A stretch of 64,000 nucleotides of DNA from Diplonema japonicum (lineage: Eukaryota; Euglenozoa; Diplonemea; Diplonemida; Diplonemidae), in the NCBI GenBank assembly GCA_964019335.1, contig OZ025689.1, positions 434,001 through 498,000 of the forward strand, read 5' to 3'. Numbering within the stretch: position 1 is the stretch's first letter; the number at the start of each line of letters is the position of its first letter. Made by a program: the position numbers and the translations under genes. This document shows positions 34,596 through 44,831 of this stretch, piece after piece. Under the pieces are notes generated by a model that saw only the letters and a list, made by a program, of their open reading frames with translations, searched no databases and was not told the DNA's origin.

Positions 34596-35461
34596 TCTTC
34601 TTCCCTCCCCCCCCCAAAAAAAATCCAAAACCTGTAACAGTAATTTGGCGCAGACCACACGGTCACAATGCAATCGTTGAACAGCGATTTGTACCCCTCC
34701 ATCACAAGCTGGTGCGAACGGGCGATCAGATCAATCTGGTATTTTTTTTTTTTTTTTTTTTTTTTTCCTCCACAAACATTGTTGGTTTGATTAAACTGCT
34801 GCACCACATCGCTCCCGAAAAGGTACCCGGCACCCCTGGGGGAAAGGCCCCACCCATCGATGTCCTCAGGGTCGGACCACATCAGGTCGCACATTGCACC
34901 ATCATGAGGGACCTCCTGCCGCCTTTCTATAAGTCTAATTTGATCAAAAGTGTTAATTGAAGGACTGAGCCCACCATGAAGGCAGAGAACCCTCTCGCCA
35001 ACGCAAGCAGACAGCGTTAAGTAGTCAAAAACATCGGTGCAGTACCGCCAAACATTCACTGATCCGTACTTACGGAGACATTCGTCGTAAAAACCGTATA
35101 CTTGTGTTATTTGACGTGATTCGTGGTTGCCTCGGACCAAGGTGACCCTTGAAGGGTAGCGCACCTTCAGCGCCAAAAGCAGCAAAAAGGTTTCAACGGA
35201 GTAGAAACCCCTGTCAACGTAATCACCCATAAACACGTAGTTCGTCACGGGTATGTCACCCCCGACCTTGAACAGCTCTTTCAGGTCATAAAACTGCCCG
35301 TGGATATCCCCGACAATGGTTACCGGGGGATCCACCGGCTGAACGTTGCTCTCCTCTATAAGCAGTTCCTTCGCCTTGCTGCACAGTGCTTTGACTTCAC
35401 TTTCTCGTATCGTTTCGCAGCGCCTCAGCTGCAATATCGAACGGTCTAGATCGTCACCCAT
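34392..35461 (-). CDS. PPP4C: Serine/threonine protein phosphatase 4-type catalytic subunit
   Basis: Four exons (35461-34778, 34735-34632, 34561-34483, 34442-34392) give 305 aa, against about 307 for animal PP4 catalytic subunit. Metal and catalytic motifs are intact: [30 protein letters not shown] and [15 protein letters not shown]. Without splicing the protein breaks at two poly-lysine insertions and loses its end. With three introns removed it ends in the invariant YFL, whose Leu is carboxyl-methylated in PP2A-like enzymes. PP4 acts with regulatory subunits in DNA repair, centrosome and RNA processing. PP6 is an alternative, but FNQTNNIDLI and the tail fit PP4 better. A run of A directly precedes the ATG. 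Confidence 0.93.
34443..34482 (-). other. PP4 intron 3 (40 nt)
   Basis: GTATAAAA, then an A-run, then AACATAG. Splicing restores the conserved C-terminal YFL. Confidence 0.85.
34562..34631 (-). other. PP4 intron 2 (70 nt)
   Basis: GTTTTGG to a long A-run ending AAAG; splits an Arg codon (AG/A) and restores NYCYRCGN. Confidence 0.85.
34736..34777 (-). other. PP4 intron 1 (42 nt)
   Basis: GTTTGTGGAGG, then about 23 A, then TACCAG. Splicing joins FNQTNN to IDLIARSH as in other PP4 enzymes. Confidence 0.88.
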
Positions 35462-35644
35462 TTTTTTTTTTTCTTTTTCTTTTTTTTTTCCCCCCCTTCT
35501 TTTTTTTTTTTTTTGAGGTTCGAAAAAAAAAAAAAAAGAAAAAAAAAAGAGGAATCGGATACTATACAGATAAACAACAACAGAATCAAAAAAAAAAAAA
35601 TTCTAAGGGGGGAAAAAAAAAAGGTACATTTTTTTTTTATTATT

Positions 35645-37117
35645 TTATTTTATTTTTTCTTCGTTTGCCATAACGACTCCGGACGCCCATTCTTGAAACT
35701 GCGTCACGATCCCCACCAGCCGCTCGTTTTCCGCTGTTAAAGCTTCTATTCTCGTGTTTTGGTAATGCGCTGTGTTGTGGGCGTGGCCGAGCTCTGTGGC
35801 GAGCTTTCGTATGTCTGTCAAGAGACGCGCCTTGTCCTCTTTGAGCGTGGCGTTGGAGAGCTGTTCCCGTTCAAGTGTTGCTTCCGATCGGGAAAGCCCC
35901 TCGGAGTAAGCGGTGAGCTCTACTGTTTGTTTCTCCAAACCGTTTTGGAATGCCATAGATGCCCGTTTGCCTGTAACGGCTTCGTGTTTCAAAATATCAA
36001 GCGTTGATTCTAATTCTTTGACACGGCCCGACGCCTTGCGAAATGCTAATTCAGATTGTTCAGTATGGAATAACAATTCAGCTTGGAGCTCGCGAAGCCT
36101 CGACGCCTCGCCCTCTGCAGCCTCTGCTCGTTCAAGCAAACTTTTAATTGTAACACCCTCTCCTCCGTTCTCCGTCGTGCGTGTGCTGTACATTACATCA
36201 TCTAACTTAATTTGAACCAGTTTTGTAGCCTGTTCCGAGTTGGCGGTTTTTAATTGTTCTTCTAAAATTTGTTTATTGAGCTCCTTGATTTGTGTCATGT
36301 AACCCGAGGTGTCACTTTGCGCCATAGACATCGACGACCTGTGAAGGTGTTCTAGATCGGATTTCAACGAAATGCTGTTTCGTTGCTCCGCGAACAGGTT
36401 TTTTTTCAAAGTTTCGATGTGGGATTTGAGAGACATGATGTCTGTCAACCGTTTTTTGTCCCGTTTTTCAGCGGCTTGTCGGAGGTCCTCATGCACGATT
36501 GAGGCTTCAGTGAGTTTCTTTTGAGCGATGTTTTGTTGCGTTTCGAGGCGGTCTTGAAAATTTTTCGCGGCGGCAGCCAGTTTTATGTCGGAGCTTCGGA
36601 TTTGCTGGGCCAAAGCGGCTTCGAAGGACTTTGTCTGCTCCCCGTTGTTTGTGGAGAGTTCTGTGAATTCTCGTTGCAGTTTGCTCAAATTTTGGAGCAA
36701 AGCGGATTTTTCCTCTACCAAGTGTGCGATCTGTGTGTCGTCCTGCCTATGAGAGAGGTCGTACTGGAGCCGTCGTAGGTCGGACAGCCTTTCTGCCGAT
36801 ACTGTTTTCTCCACTTCTAGTGTTTTTCGCAGCTCTTCTTCGATTTTTTGCTTTTCCGCCAGTTCGTCGACTAGCCCAATGCATTCTTGTACTTGTGCCA
36901 CGCATTTTTTCTTTACGGTTTTGAGTTCTGATTTCAAGCGCTTTACGGCGTCATCGACCTCTTCGTGTCGGGAGCCTCTCCTTGATGGGCTTTGCAGCTT
37001 CGATTCGCTCATCGCGCTGGCGAGGCTCAGCCGGTGCTGGTTGTTGTTCCTCAGCTCCACCATCAAACTGTTGAGGTTGGCTGCTTGCTTGGCCAACCGC
37101 TCCGCGTTGTCTTGCAT
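35645..37117 (-). CDS. Long coiled-coil protein
   Basis: 490 aa, almost entirely heptad-like: high Glu, Lys, Gln, Leu and Ala, almost no Pro or Gly, and no membrane segment. It begins with a short Ser/Arg patch (SPSRRGSRHEE, possible phosphorylation sites). Such proteins are usually cytoskeletal or centrosome/flagellum-associated tethers. No family name can be given from sequence alone. It sits 184 bases upstream of PP4, on the same strand. Confidence 0.7.
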   Translation of the reverse strand: MQDNAERLAKQAANLNSLMVELRNNNQHRLSLASAMSESKLQSPSRRGSRHEEVDDAVKRLKSELKTVKKKCVAQVQECIGLVDELAEKQKIEEELRKTLEVEKTVSAERLSDLRRLQYDLSHRQDDTQIAHLVEEKSALLQNLSKLQREFTELSTNNGEQTKSFEAALAQQIRSSDIKLAAAAKNFQDRLETQQNIAQKKLTEASIVHEDLRQAAEKRDKKRLTDIMSLKSHIETLKKNLFAEQRNSISLKSDLEHLHRSSMSMAQSDTSGYMTQIKELNKQILEEQLKTANSEQATKLVQIKLDDVMYSTRTTENGGEGVTIKSLLERAEAAEGEASRLRELQAELLFHTEQSELAFRKASGRVKELESTLDILKHEAVTGKRASMAFQNGLEKQTVELTAYSEGLSRSEATLEREQLSNATLKEDKARLLTDIRKLATELGHAHNTAHYQNTRIEALTAENERLVGIVTQFQEWASGVVMANEEKIK

Positions 37118-38259
37118 CCCCCCCCCACCTCCCCCTCTCCGCCTCCTTGGTGAGTTTGAGTTTTCTTTTTTTTTTGGGGGGGATGAATTGCAAAAAAAAA
37201 ATTTTTTTTGACATGAGTGTGTTTTTGTGCTTCACAGGTAAGAGAGAGAGAGAAAAAAAAAAAGTTTTTTTTTACGCGCATCGAATTTTCTGTTGTATTG
37301 TAGTTGTGTCGTGAGGACCTCACACAAAAAAAAAAGGAGAAAAAAAAAAAAAAAAGAAGAGTCGGTTGATTTGGTATTTTTGTGCACAGCCCGGTATTAA
37401 CCTGCAGGAGGATAAGCCCAAACAATGCTGCCACTAAATTACTCCTTTTTTTTTTTGCAAAAAAAAAAAAAAAAAAAAACAATTCATTATCAATATATTG
37501 TTTGTTTCTCGTTCAAGCAAAAAAAAAGAGGGGGGGGAAGAGAATTGAACCATCCTTTTTTTCTCGGTTTCCTTTCCTTTTTTTTTTTCATGCACGAAAC
37601 ATGGAAGGACAGGGAGGGATGGTTTTTGCTGCACCGGTTAAGAATTCAGAATGCGTTTTTTTTTTCTTCTTCTTTACCCCCCATTTATTATTTCACATTC
37701 TGTTCTCTAAAAAATCTACTCTCTTTGCTGTGTTTCTTTTAATTCCTTTTTTTTTAAAAAAAAAGAAACAGGATAGACAAGGACAACTTCACAGCAAGAA
37801 GCCCCCCTTCTTCCTCCACAACAGGAAGGGAAGAAGAAGAAGTAGAAGAGAAAAAAGGGGGAAAAAATATAGCAATAGTTATTCTTAACACCCTATATCT
37901 CTAAGACCCGTCTTGTCAATCCCAGACTCTAAGGGGGGAAATAGTGATTTGGATAATTTTCCCACCACCTTTCAATAATCAGAACGTTGACAAAGGTGCC
38001 CGGGTTTGTTTCTATGGTAGGCACTTCTTCTTGGGTTCAATTCCTTCCCCGCCTTATGACAGGTTTTAGAGAATATGAGGCGGGTAAAAACAGCTTCACT
38101 GGGAATGGGAGAAGAAAAAGGAGAGGTACATCGTTCATTTCAAAACACAGAGCCAACCGCAAGAAAGGAGGTGTGTTGATCTCAAAAAAAAAAAACCCCC
38201 CTTCCATTTGTATAAAATCAACTTACTGAGTAATATACTATTATTACTACAAAAAAAAA

Positions 38260-38300
38260 CCAAAGCGCAGGATAAACCCCCTCATGGAGGGTCGCCCTTT
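38260..38300 (-). mobile_element. Diverged LINE 3'-tail fragment
   Basis: About 40 bases similar to the end of the 50-kb LINE (GGCGACCCTCC to CCTGCGCTTTGG in element sense), followed by a T-run in element sense. Confidence 0.5.
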
Positions 38301-38313
38301 AAAAAAAAAAAAA

Positions 38314-38393
38314 CTCAAAGTACAGGACAAGCCCCCCAGCTAGAGGGCCGCCCTATGGGAGGGGGGATCTATCTGTTAATACTCCCCTTCTGG
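38314..38393 (-). mobile_element. Short LINE 3'-end copy
   Basis: 80 bases, almost identical to 50115-50194 (the last codons and 3' tail of the LINE). It looks like an insertion truncated to its last 80 bases, the usual result of aborted target-primed reverse transcription. Confidence 0.75.
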
Positions 38394-38502
38394 AAAAAAA
38401 AAGTGCGACATTCTATCACCCTTTTTTTTGATTCCATGTTTCAAATTCAAAAAAAAAAAAAATAACAAATTCGATCACAAATAACCTTATGGTGTATTTA
38501 CA

Positions 38503-38534
<32 letters not shown>

Positions 38535-38542
38535 AATTCTGG

Positions 38543-40126
38543 TTAGCTTTTACCAGGTCCCAACAGAGATGGTTTCGATGACCAAGCGGCTTTGCCTCGT
38601 CCAAAGTGGCGCGGACGAGAAGCGGCCACAGGGAGGCCGAGCGTCCTTCGTGTGAAGGTCCCGTCTCGAGGGAGAGGGTCTTCATACTCAGCAGGCGAAG
38701 AAGCACGATAAACCTCGGCCGACCGCTTGTCCTGCCAAGACTGGTAAGAAGGTTGAGGCAACGTTGTGTGAGGTGACGACAGCCATTCCTTATCGCCCCA
38801 TTTCCCATAAGCCTCCAAATACCCAGTATAAGACCTATCATGTTTAAAATGCCTATCAAACCTACGGTCCTCCAATACCGCAGTTACAGGAGATCCCTCA
38901 GGAGTCGACTTCCATATATCATTAACATGCTTTATGGTCTTTACAGGTTCACCGCCAAATACTGTCAAAGCTCTTCCTTGATACGCCGCCATGTTTGCGA
39001 CCCCTGCAGGGCTGTCGGGGCTGACATCGATTAAGACAAGCTCTCCAGAGTGGAGCTCAAACCTGCATCCTAACGGGCCGTTTTCTTTGATGATGCCAGC
39101 TTCAATTGCAATAGGGATCTGAGCGTTCATAGTAGGCGAGTGTGATGTTCGCCGAAGTGCTTCAGGTGGCGGTGATGATGCGTGGGACCCACGTCGTGAT
39201 CCGTCACTTGGGTTTGTGAAGCCAAGCCATAGTCCTTCACCTCCAGATGATAGGCTGACTACGTCTTGCAGAGTGTCAACAGGTGTTCCATCAATGTGAA
39301 GCATGGTGCACCCCAATAGGGTTGAAAGCCCGCAGCGTTGCGCTGGTGAGCCGTGGACAACGTGGACCAGTACCATGTCGTCTAGTTGCAGGCCTAACGG
39401 TTCGTCGGCGTGTTTTGTTACCCAGACTTTTACGTCTTGTCCATCCCAAGGGCGGTGTTCTTCGATGTAACCGTCTGGTGGGAGTAGTCGGACCTTGCAC
39501 GCGCTGACGCCTTTTGTTCTGTCAAACAAGTCCTGCGGTGTCGTAATGCGGAAATCGTTCACGTGCGTCAGCTTCCACGCGATATAATCGGAAAGCCCGC
39601 ACTCCGACGCCGGTGAACCCGGTTTTATCCCAGCAATCGTTAGTTCTGGTGATTTAAATGTAATCCCCATCGGGACCGACGGGTGCTTTCGAATGGACAC
39701 CACGATGGGGTGTGACGTTAGTTCGCTGGATCTACGCCGTGGTGATGGGTGGTACAAATCGATGGGTTCTGGTATCCGTTTTCTCAGGGTTACGAAGGGG
39801 AGTTGTTCTCCACCGGCGCACCAGGCGGTGCTTTGTTCCGGGGGACGGCCGTTGTGCTGCTCCAAGGAGATGATGTAGCCCAAGCCTTCTTGGAAGTCCG
39901 CCGTTGTGTCTGTGATCCTCCAGTAGCCGTTCGGCGTGCTGTAAAGCCACATGTCGTCCGCACCGGCCCAGAAAGGGTAGCCGTTGACTTTCTCGCTTTC
40001 ATGCGCTTTCACATATCTCCCCCTGCATCTCACATACGGGCTGGACGAGTCCGTGACGACAAGTTCCAGTTCTTGTTCAAATGCCGCTAACGATTCTAGT
40101 CGGCGGCGTGCGTTTGTAAACGCCAT
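38543..40126 (-). CDS. Protein with PDZ-like domains
   Basis: About 527 aa from the ATG at 40124-40126; the open frame runs 31 codons further into a CTCCCA hexamer repeat (Leu-Pro run), which is more likely 5' leader. After an N-terminal region of ~130 aa, three PDZ-like segments are visible: around 150-250 (PMGITFKSPE, GSPASECGL), 255-330 (PLGLQLDDM, GSPAQRCGL) and 350-430 (PLGCRFELHSGE, DSPAGVANM). All show the Gly-Leu/Ile/Phe carboxylate-binding loop pattern and the Gly-Ser-Pro-Ala strand. The tail is basic and Ser/Pro-rich. PDZ domains bind C-termini; here a scaffold is likely. No membrane segment. Confidence 0.7.
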   Translation of the reverse strand: MAFTNARRRLESLAAFEQELELVVTDSSSPYVRCRGRYVKAHESEKVNGYPFWAGADDMWLYSTPNGYWRITDTTADFQEGLGYIISLEQHNGRPPEQSTAWCAGGEQLPFVTLRKRIPEPIDLYHPSPRRRSSELTSHPIVVSIRKHPSVPMGITFKSPELTIAGIKPGSPASECGLSDYIAWKLTHVNDFRITTPQDLFDRTKGVSACKVRLLPPDGYIEEHRPWDGQDVKVWVTKHADEPLGLQLDDMVLVHVVHGSPAQRCGLSTLLGCTMLHIDGTPVDTLQDVVSLSSGGEGLWLGFTNPSDGSRRGSHASSPPPEALRRTSHSPTMNAQIPIAIEAGIIKENGPLGCRFELHSGELVLIDVSPDSPAGVANMAAYQGRALTVFGGEPVKTIKHVNDIWKSTPEGSPVTAVLEDRRFDRHFKHDRSYTGYLEAYGKWGDKEWLSSPHTTLPQPSYQSWQDKRSAEVYRASSPAEYEDPLPRDGTFTRRTLGLPVAASRPRHFGRGKAAWSSKPSLLGPGKS

Positions 40127-40154
40127 TCTGTTTCGTTTCCCCCCCTTTTGGCGC

Positions 40155-40210
40155 AAGGTAGAGGGGGGTGGGAGTGGGAGTGGGAGTGGGAGTGGGAGTG
40201 GGAGTGGGAG
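40155..40210. repeat. GGGAGT hexamer microsatellite
   Basis: About eight copies of a GGGAGT-type hexamer in the 5' leader of the PDZ-like gene (CTCCCA on the sense strand). Confidence 0.9.
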
Positions 40211-40295
40211 GGTAACCACGCAAAACCTTTTTAATACTAATACTGAAACAACTGAGGAGAACGAACAGGAACAAAAGAAAAATGGGGGAAAAAAA

Positions 40296-43200
40296 TCACA
40301 GTTTCGTGTTCTCGCAGAAAACCCTCGGCCCCGTGACTACTTGTGTCGCCTTTTCCCCGTGCACTGCTGTGTCTGACCAAGAATTTGCGTGGCTTTTCAA
40401 AAGCTGGAGGGTGCTGTCCACCTGCGGCATGTTCTGGCAGGTTTCGGCAGGGTCCTGCAGGGCGATCAAAACACCGTCTGCAGGAGTTGCTTGCATGGGA
40501 GCCGCACCGTAGGTAACGGACACGGTCAGGTTGCCTGTTGAGGTCGAAGTGTATAAAAGACGGACTTTCCCAAGCCCACCGTAAAGGAAGAAGTGCTCAA
40601 GGGAGGAACCCACGTCGACGGAGTCGAGGGCGAAGCTCACCGCAAGCTGAGATAGCACATCTGTACCACCCACGCGAGACATCTGTGGATTGGTGGACAA
40701 CGCAAAAAATAGGAAACCCCATACCTTCTCACCCCTCAACGTTATCACACACGAACTCGTTCGGTTCACAGCAACGATGCTCTCGCACACATAAGACGAC
40801 ACCCCTGCGTCAATAGCCGGCGGCTTCGCCTCCACCATCACAGGGTTGACACCTCCAATCGGAACGTTCTGTTTTTTTTTTTTTTCCCTTTGTTCCCGGG
40901 TGCAAAAAAAGAAAAAAAAAGGGGGGGGGAAATACCATGTATTTAACAAATACGGAGTAGGCACCCTCCTCGGCAGTGGGGAAATCGAAAGTGTAGACGC
41001 CTTGCGACACCCACGTGACAGGGGTGGTGATCTGCAGTGTCGTGTAAAGCTGACGACGGTAGTCCTTTGATTTTTTTTTTATTTTATTTTTTAAAAAAAA
41101 ACTTTTTTTCTCCCAGCGGCTTACCTCATTCTGAACATGCGTCTCGGTGCCTGGCGTCTCAGAGGTGATGTACTTGTGCACCGCACCGAAAGGTGTCATT
41201 GCCAGCTCGGCGAAGGGTGGGTACAACTGGTAAGCATCAGTGTTCGCCACAGTCATAGAAAAGAAAGGCGCTGCTGAAGGCTCACCGATCCCGGAAGGGG
41301 GCGTGATGGTGCAGGTCACCACGTCGCCAGCAGTGACGCTGTCATTACAGGAACATGAGGTGAGGGTGGGTTCAATCTCCCCGGTGGTGGTAACTTGTAA
41401 AGGGCTTTGGACAATCGGGTCGCCTTTATAGTAGGTTGTGACCTGTGCTACGCCTACCGTGTCGGGGCGCAATATAAACTTGTAAACACCTTGATTCACG
41501 AATGTGAAGGATGTGTTCCCCATCACATCGGGAGTCGATCTGACAGTGAACAAGTCGGCCTCCTTGAAATACCCCACTGGGTCCGTATTGTCATCCCTCA
41601 CTTCTAAAGTACATTCTATGGCTGTGCCCAAGGTGATAGACAGCATATCACACGTTACAGTGGTGTGCTGCAGCGAGACGTTGAGTTGTCGTTGGAACAC
41701 GTGAAGCCCGCCTTTTGTCGTCTCGCCCACTGCGCTCAAAGGGTATCCTGTAAACGTCTCGGAGTTCGATAGAATGTACAGCGTTTCATGCTCCCTTGTC
41801 ACGCTGTAGTCGATAAAGGTACCGAACAGGTCATTTGGTGTGGGGTCATCGCTCGCCAGCCACTCCGACAGCACCCACAGCGATCCGTCATATCTATACA
41901 CCCACACGACTCCTGGATGCCGTTCATCGCCTTTAGATGTAATCAGCAGCGACCCGTTGAACCAATGCAGCTCGTGGCCGAACTTCACGCTCGTTGGCGG
42001 GCTGCCTTCCACGTCTGTCGGTGGGAGGATGTTCTGGTGCATTACAAACTCACTGGACCCCTCGTTGTACTTGTATATAAACACGCTGCCGTTTGACAGC
42101 GTCGGGTCACTGTTCAGCTGGTCGCTTCCAAAAGCCAAGAAATTGTTTTCAATGGCCACGCTGTGGCCTAGGTAGTACGCCTCGTCCGAACGGGGGATGG
42201 TGTGTTCCACCCATGTGAAGCCTGTTGAGTTGTCGGCCTCGACGCTTGTGTTCCTCACATGTTCGAAGACGTGCACACCCCCGTCATACATGGTGGCGTC
42301 CAGTGGTTCTGGTGAGATGATCCCTTTTTCTTGAAGTGTCAGGAACGCTGTTCGGATCCTGCCGACTCCACCGTCGCCGCCTTTCACGTCAATGGATCCC
42401 TCGCTGCCGCTGCCCTCTGCACGGAGGCCTCCCGACCCACCTGTTGCTGTGATCGATCCGTAGTTGGCTAAGATTTCACCTTCCAGCCTGATGGAGCCTC
42501 CCGACCCCCCGCCACCGCCTCCTGAGTAGTATCCCCCATTTTGTCCGTTCCCTCCATTGGACTCGATTACCCCATAGTTCGTAAGGCGCCTCGCTCTGAT
42601 GTCGATAATGCCCCCGCCCTCGCCACCAGCCCCACCCGACCCGAACGAGTACGGGTGGCCCGATCCGCCCCCTGACCCGTAGTGCAGCTTTTCCAGTTCG
42701 GAGCTGCCATACACGCTCCCGCCCAGACCGCTCAAACCGCATTTCACAATTGTCCCTGGCTCACCGGGTTCACCGTACCCGCCGCCGCCGCCGTTCGCCT
42801 CGCCCACCGACGCGTTCCCTGTAGGGATCACGACGCCGCTTGGGAACATGGGTGCCGACCCGTCATAGACGCACTTCTTGAAACCAACCAGCGTTGAGGT
42901 CCCTGCACCGCCGCCGCCGTCGTTCGGCGAGCTTGACAAGGTGCCCAGCGAAGTGTAGCTCTCGCCTTGCCGTGCAGTCTCGCTGACGCCGCCTGTGCCA
43001 AAAGAAGCAGGACCCCCGACGTAGCCCAAAGCAGAGATGTTGACAACGCCGCCGCTCTCGATGTAAAAGTCTTCCTGCACCTTGAGGGAGAGCGTGCCGC
43101 CTACGTTTGCAGCCTGCTCCCTGCGGGTCACTGTCAGAACGCCGCCAGAGCGGATTGTGATTGATTTGAAGTTGAACTCCGCTGTCCCGTCGAGGGTTGT

Positions 43201-44073
43201 GACATCAGTGACGATGAGGTCACCGTCTGTGCCGTGCCCGAAGAGGGAGTCGAACCTGACAGGGGCGGTCGCAGCAAGGAACCTCCCGTCGCTGTCGAGA
43301 GAGGTTTTGAAGCCGAAGTCCTTTCCGTTTGGGGGCTGGCCGGGCACCAGCGTGTAGCCCAGGTCGTACTGCTCAACGTCGTCGACGCCCAGCGTCTTGT
43401 ACCACACGCTGACGGTATCCTGCTGGCCTTCGCCTGAGTAGGACTCGAGGAATTCCCGCGACCCACGCCTGTTGATAACGTTCACAGTGTCGCGCTCTGC
43501 GTAGGACGCCTGTAGGTTCACAGACGAGGCTACTAAGATGTCACCAACAATGTGAACATTTCGGCCGAAGGAGACCTTCCAGTCGTTGGTCGGGAGGACG
43601 AGCTTCTGATGCAGAAGCCAGTTGGGGTTCACAGCATCAGAGGTGACGAAGGGGTCCTCCGCAGAAACAAGAGACGGCTTCCCCTCACCGTTTGGGTAGG
43701 AACTCAATGGACGGAATATATAAACACCACCAGCGTTGGTTCCCTCGCCGGGTGCACCCACTACCACACGGCTGCCGTCTGATGTAACTGCCACTGAGCT
43801 GCCGAGTGCGTCCAGGACCTTCAAGGAGGGGCTTTTCAATCTTGATGTTTCTTCGTGTATTTGTTTTTCTTCTATTATTCTGATGACCCCCTTGGCTGCG
43901 TTGCCTGTTGGTGACCCGACAAACACTTTGCCTGTTGCCCTGGCGACACCGATGTCGGCCCCGTACGTCTGATGGGGCTGCCCGTTAATTTCTTGCAGCC
44001 GCTGAACTTCAACCCATTCCTTGCCCTCACTTCTCGTTTGTAGCACGATTAAAGCAATCAGGCATATTCGCAT
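40296..44073 (-). CDS. Secreted FG-GAP / glycine-rich repeat protein
   Basis: About 1,211 aa from three exons. I start at the ATG at 44071-44073, which opens a signal peptide; twelve further upstream codons are leader-like. Residues ~30-330 and ~640-800 contain FG-GAP (integrin-alpha beta-propeller) repeats with GSSVAVTSDG and GAPG signatures. Between them is a Gly-rich, right-handed beta-helix-like stretch (~330-620) with many GGG runs. Next is a Cys-containing, Ig/filamin-like region (~830-1000), and the C-terminal exon adds a beta-rich end. No membrane anchor. Such proteins form extracellular matrix or surface coats, or act in adhesion. The gene lies 170 bases downstream of the PDZ gene's start. 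Confidence 0.75.
40869..40935 (-). other. Intron 2 of the FG-GAP gene (67 nt)
   Basis: GTATTTCCCC to AAACAG; joins VKYM to NVPIGGVNP. Confidence 0.75.
41050..41124 (-). other. Intron 1 of the FG-GAP gene (75 nt)
   Basis: GTAAGCCGC to CGTCAG, in frame but encoding a Lys-rich insert; removal joins HVQNE to LYTTLQ. Confidence 0.75.
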
Positions 44074-44274
44074 AGTATGTTGTGTTAGGGGCTGAGGGGG
44101 GGGTAGCAAGAAGACTTGCTCAGTAAGTTTTGAATTAAAAAAAAATGGATGAGGTTTTTTTTAATATTTTTTTTTTATCTTCCCCGTCTGGGTCATGGCG
44201 AACAAGAAAAGAAAAGAAGTTCTAGCAATTCGCTTCAAAAAAAAGAATTTATTTCGTTATGACTTATGTCTTTG

Positions 44275-44314
<40 letters not shown>

Positions 44315-44594
44315 CAAAATAAAAAAGCTTAGAAAAGCTGCTATCTTTTTTTTTTTTTTTTTTTTTTTGTTCTTGCGTCTTATTTCTTTTTTTTTTCCCC
44401 CTTTTTTTTGTGTAAGTTTGAAGAAGAAAAGAAAACCGGCCGCTGTTACGTGCCGTGGGTAGAAATAAAAAAAAAAAATTCTTTATGACTATATGTCTTT
44501 GTTGTTCGCACGAGCAAAAAAGGTTTTTAAAAAGCTGCGAAAGTTTTTTGCTCGGCACAAGTTGCATATAGTTATAAAATCATTTTTTGAAAGA

Positions 44595-44625
<31 letters not shown>

Positions 44626-44831
44626 TCCCAAAAATGTCATCGCATCACCACACGAGGTGGTATTGAAGTGCTTTCAAAAAAAAAAATCAAAAAAAAAATA
44701 ATAAAAAAAAACAAACAAAAGAAAACAGGTGTAAATGTAACAAAAATTAGGTGGAATGAAAGGGACGGGGAGGGATTCAGGTTTTGCGTTTTTTTCGCGC
44801 TCACCCAACAAAACAATAAAAAAAAAAAAAA
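44074..44831. other. Spacer with hairpin element copy B
   Basis: Homopolymer-rich; contains the second MITE-like hairpin (44479-44597). No gene. Confidence 0.7.
44479..44597. repeat. Hairpin (MITE-like) element, copy B
   Basis: Same inverted-repeat unit as 3118-3223, with about 20 extra bases in the loop. TATAACTATATG-type arms and the shared A/T flanks are conserved. Confidence 0.6.

Larger units (their letters stand above)
37118..38542. other. Intergenic spacer with LINE 3'-tail fragments
   Basis: Homopolymer-rich, with two LINE tail remnants at 38260-38393. A unique stretch (37900-38200) has only a weak plus-strand open frame. Confidence 0.65.

Noticed and set aside
37987-38060. A tRNA-like B-box (GGTTCAATTCC) near 38034
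   Set aside because: The flanking bases do not form a T stem or an acceptor stem, and no A-box lies at the right distance.
40155-40219. Leu-Pro run as the real N-terminus of the PDZ-like protein
   Set aside because: It is a translated hexamer microsatellite; the ATG at 40126 follows it and begins ordinary sequence.
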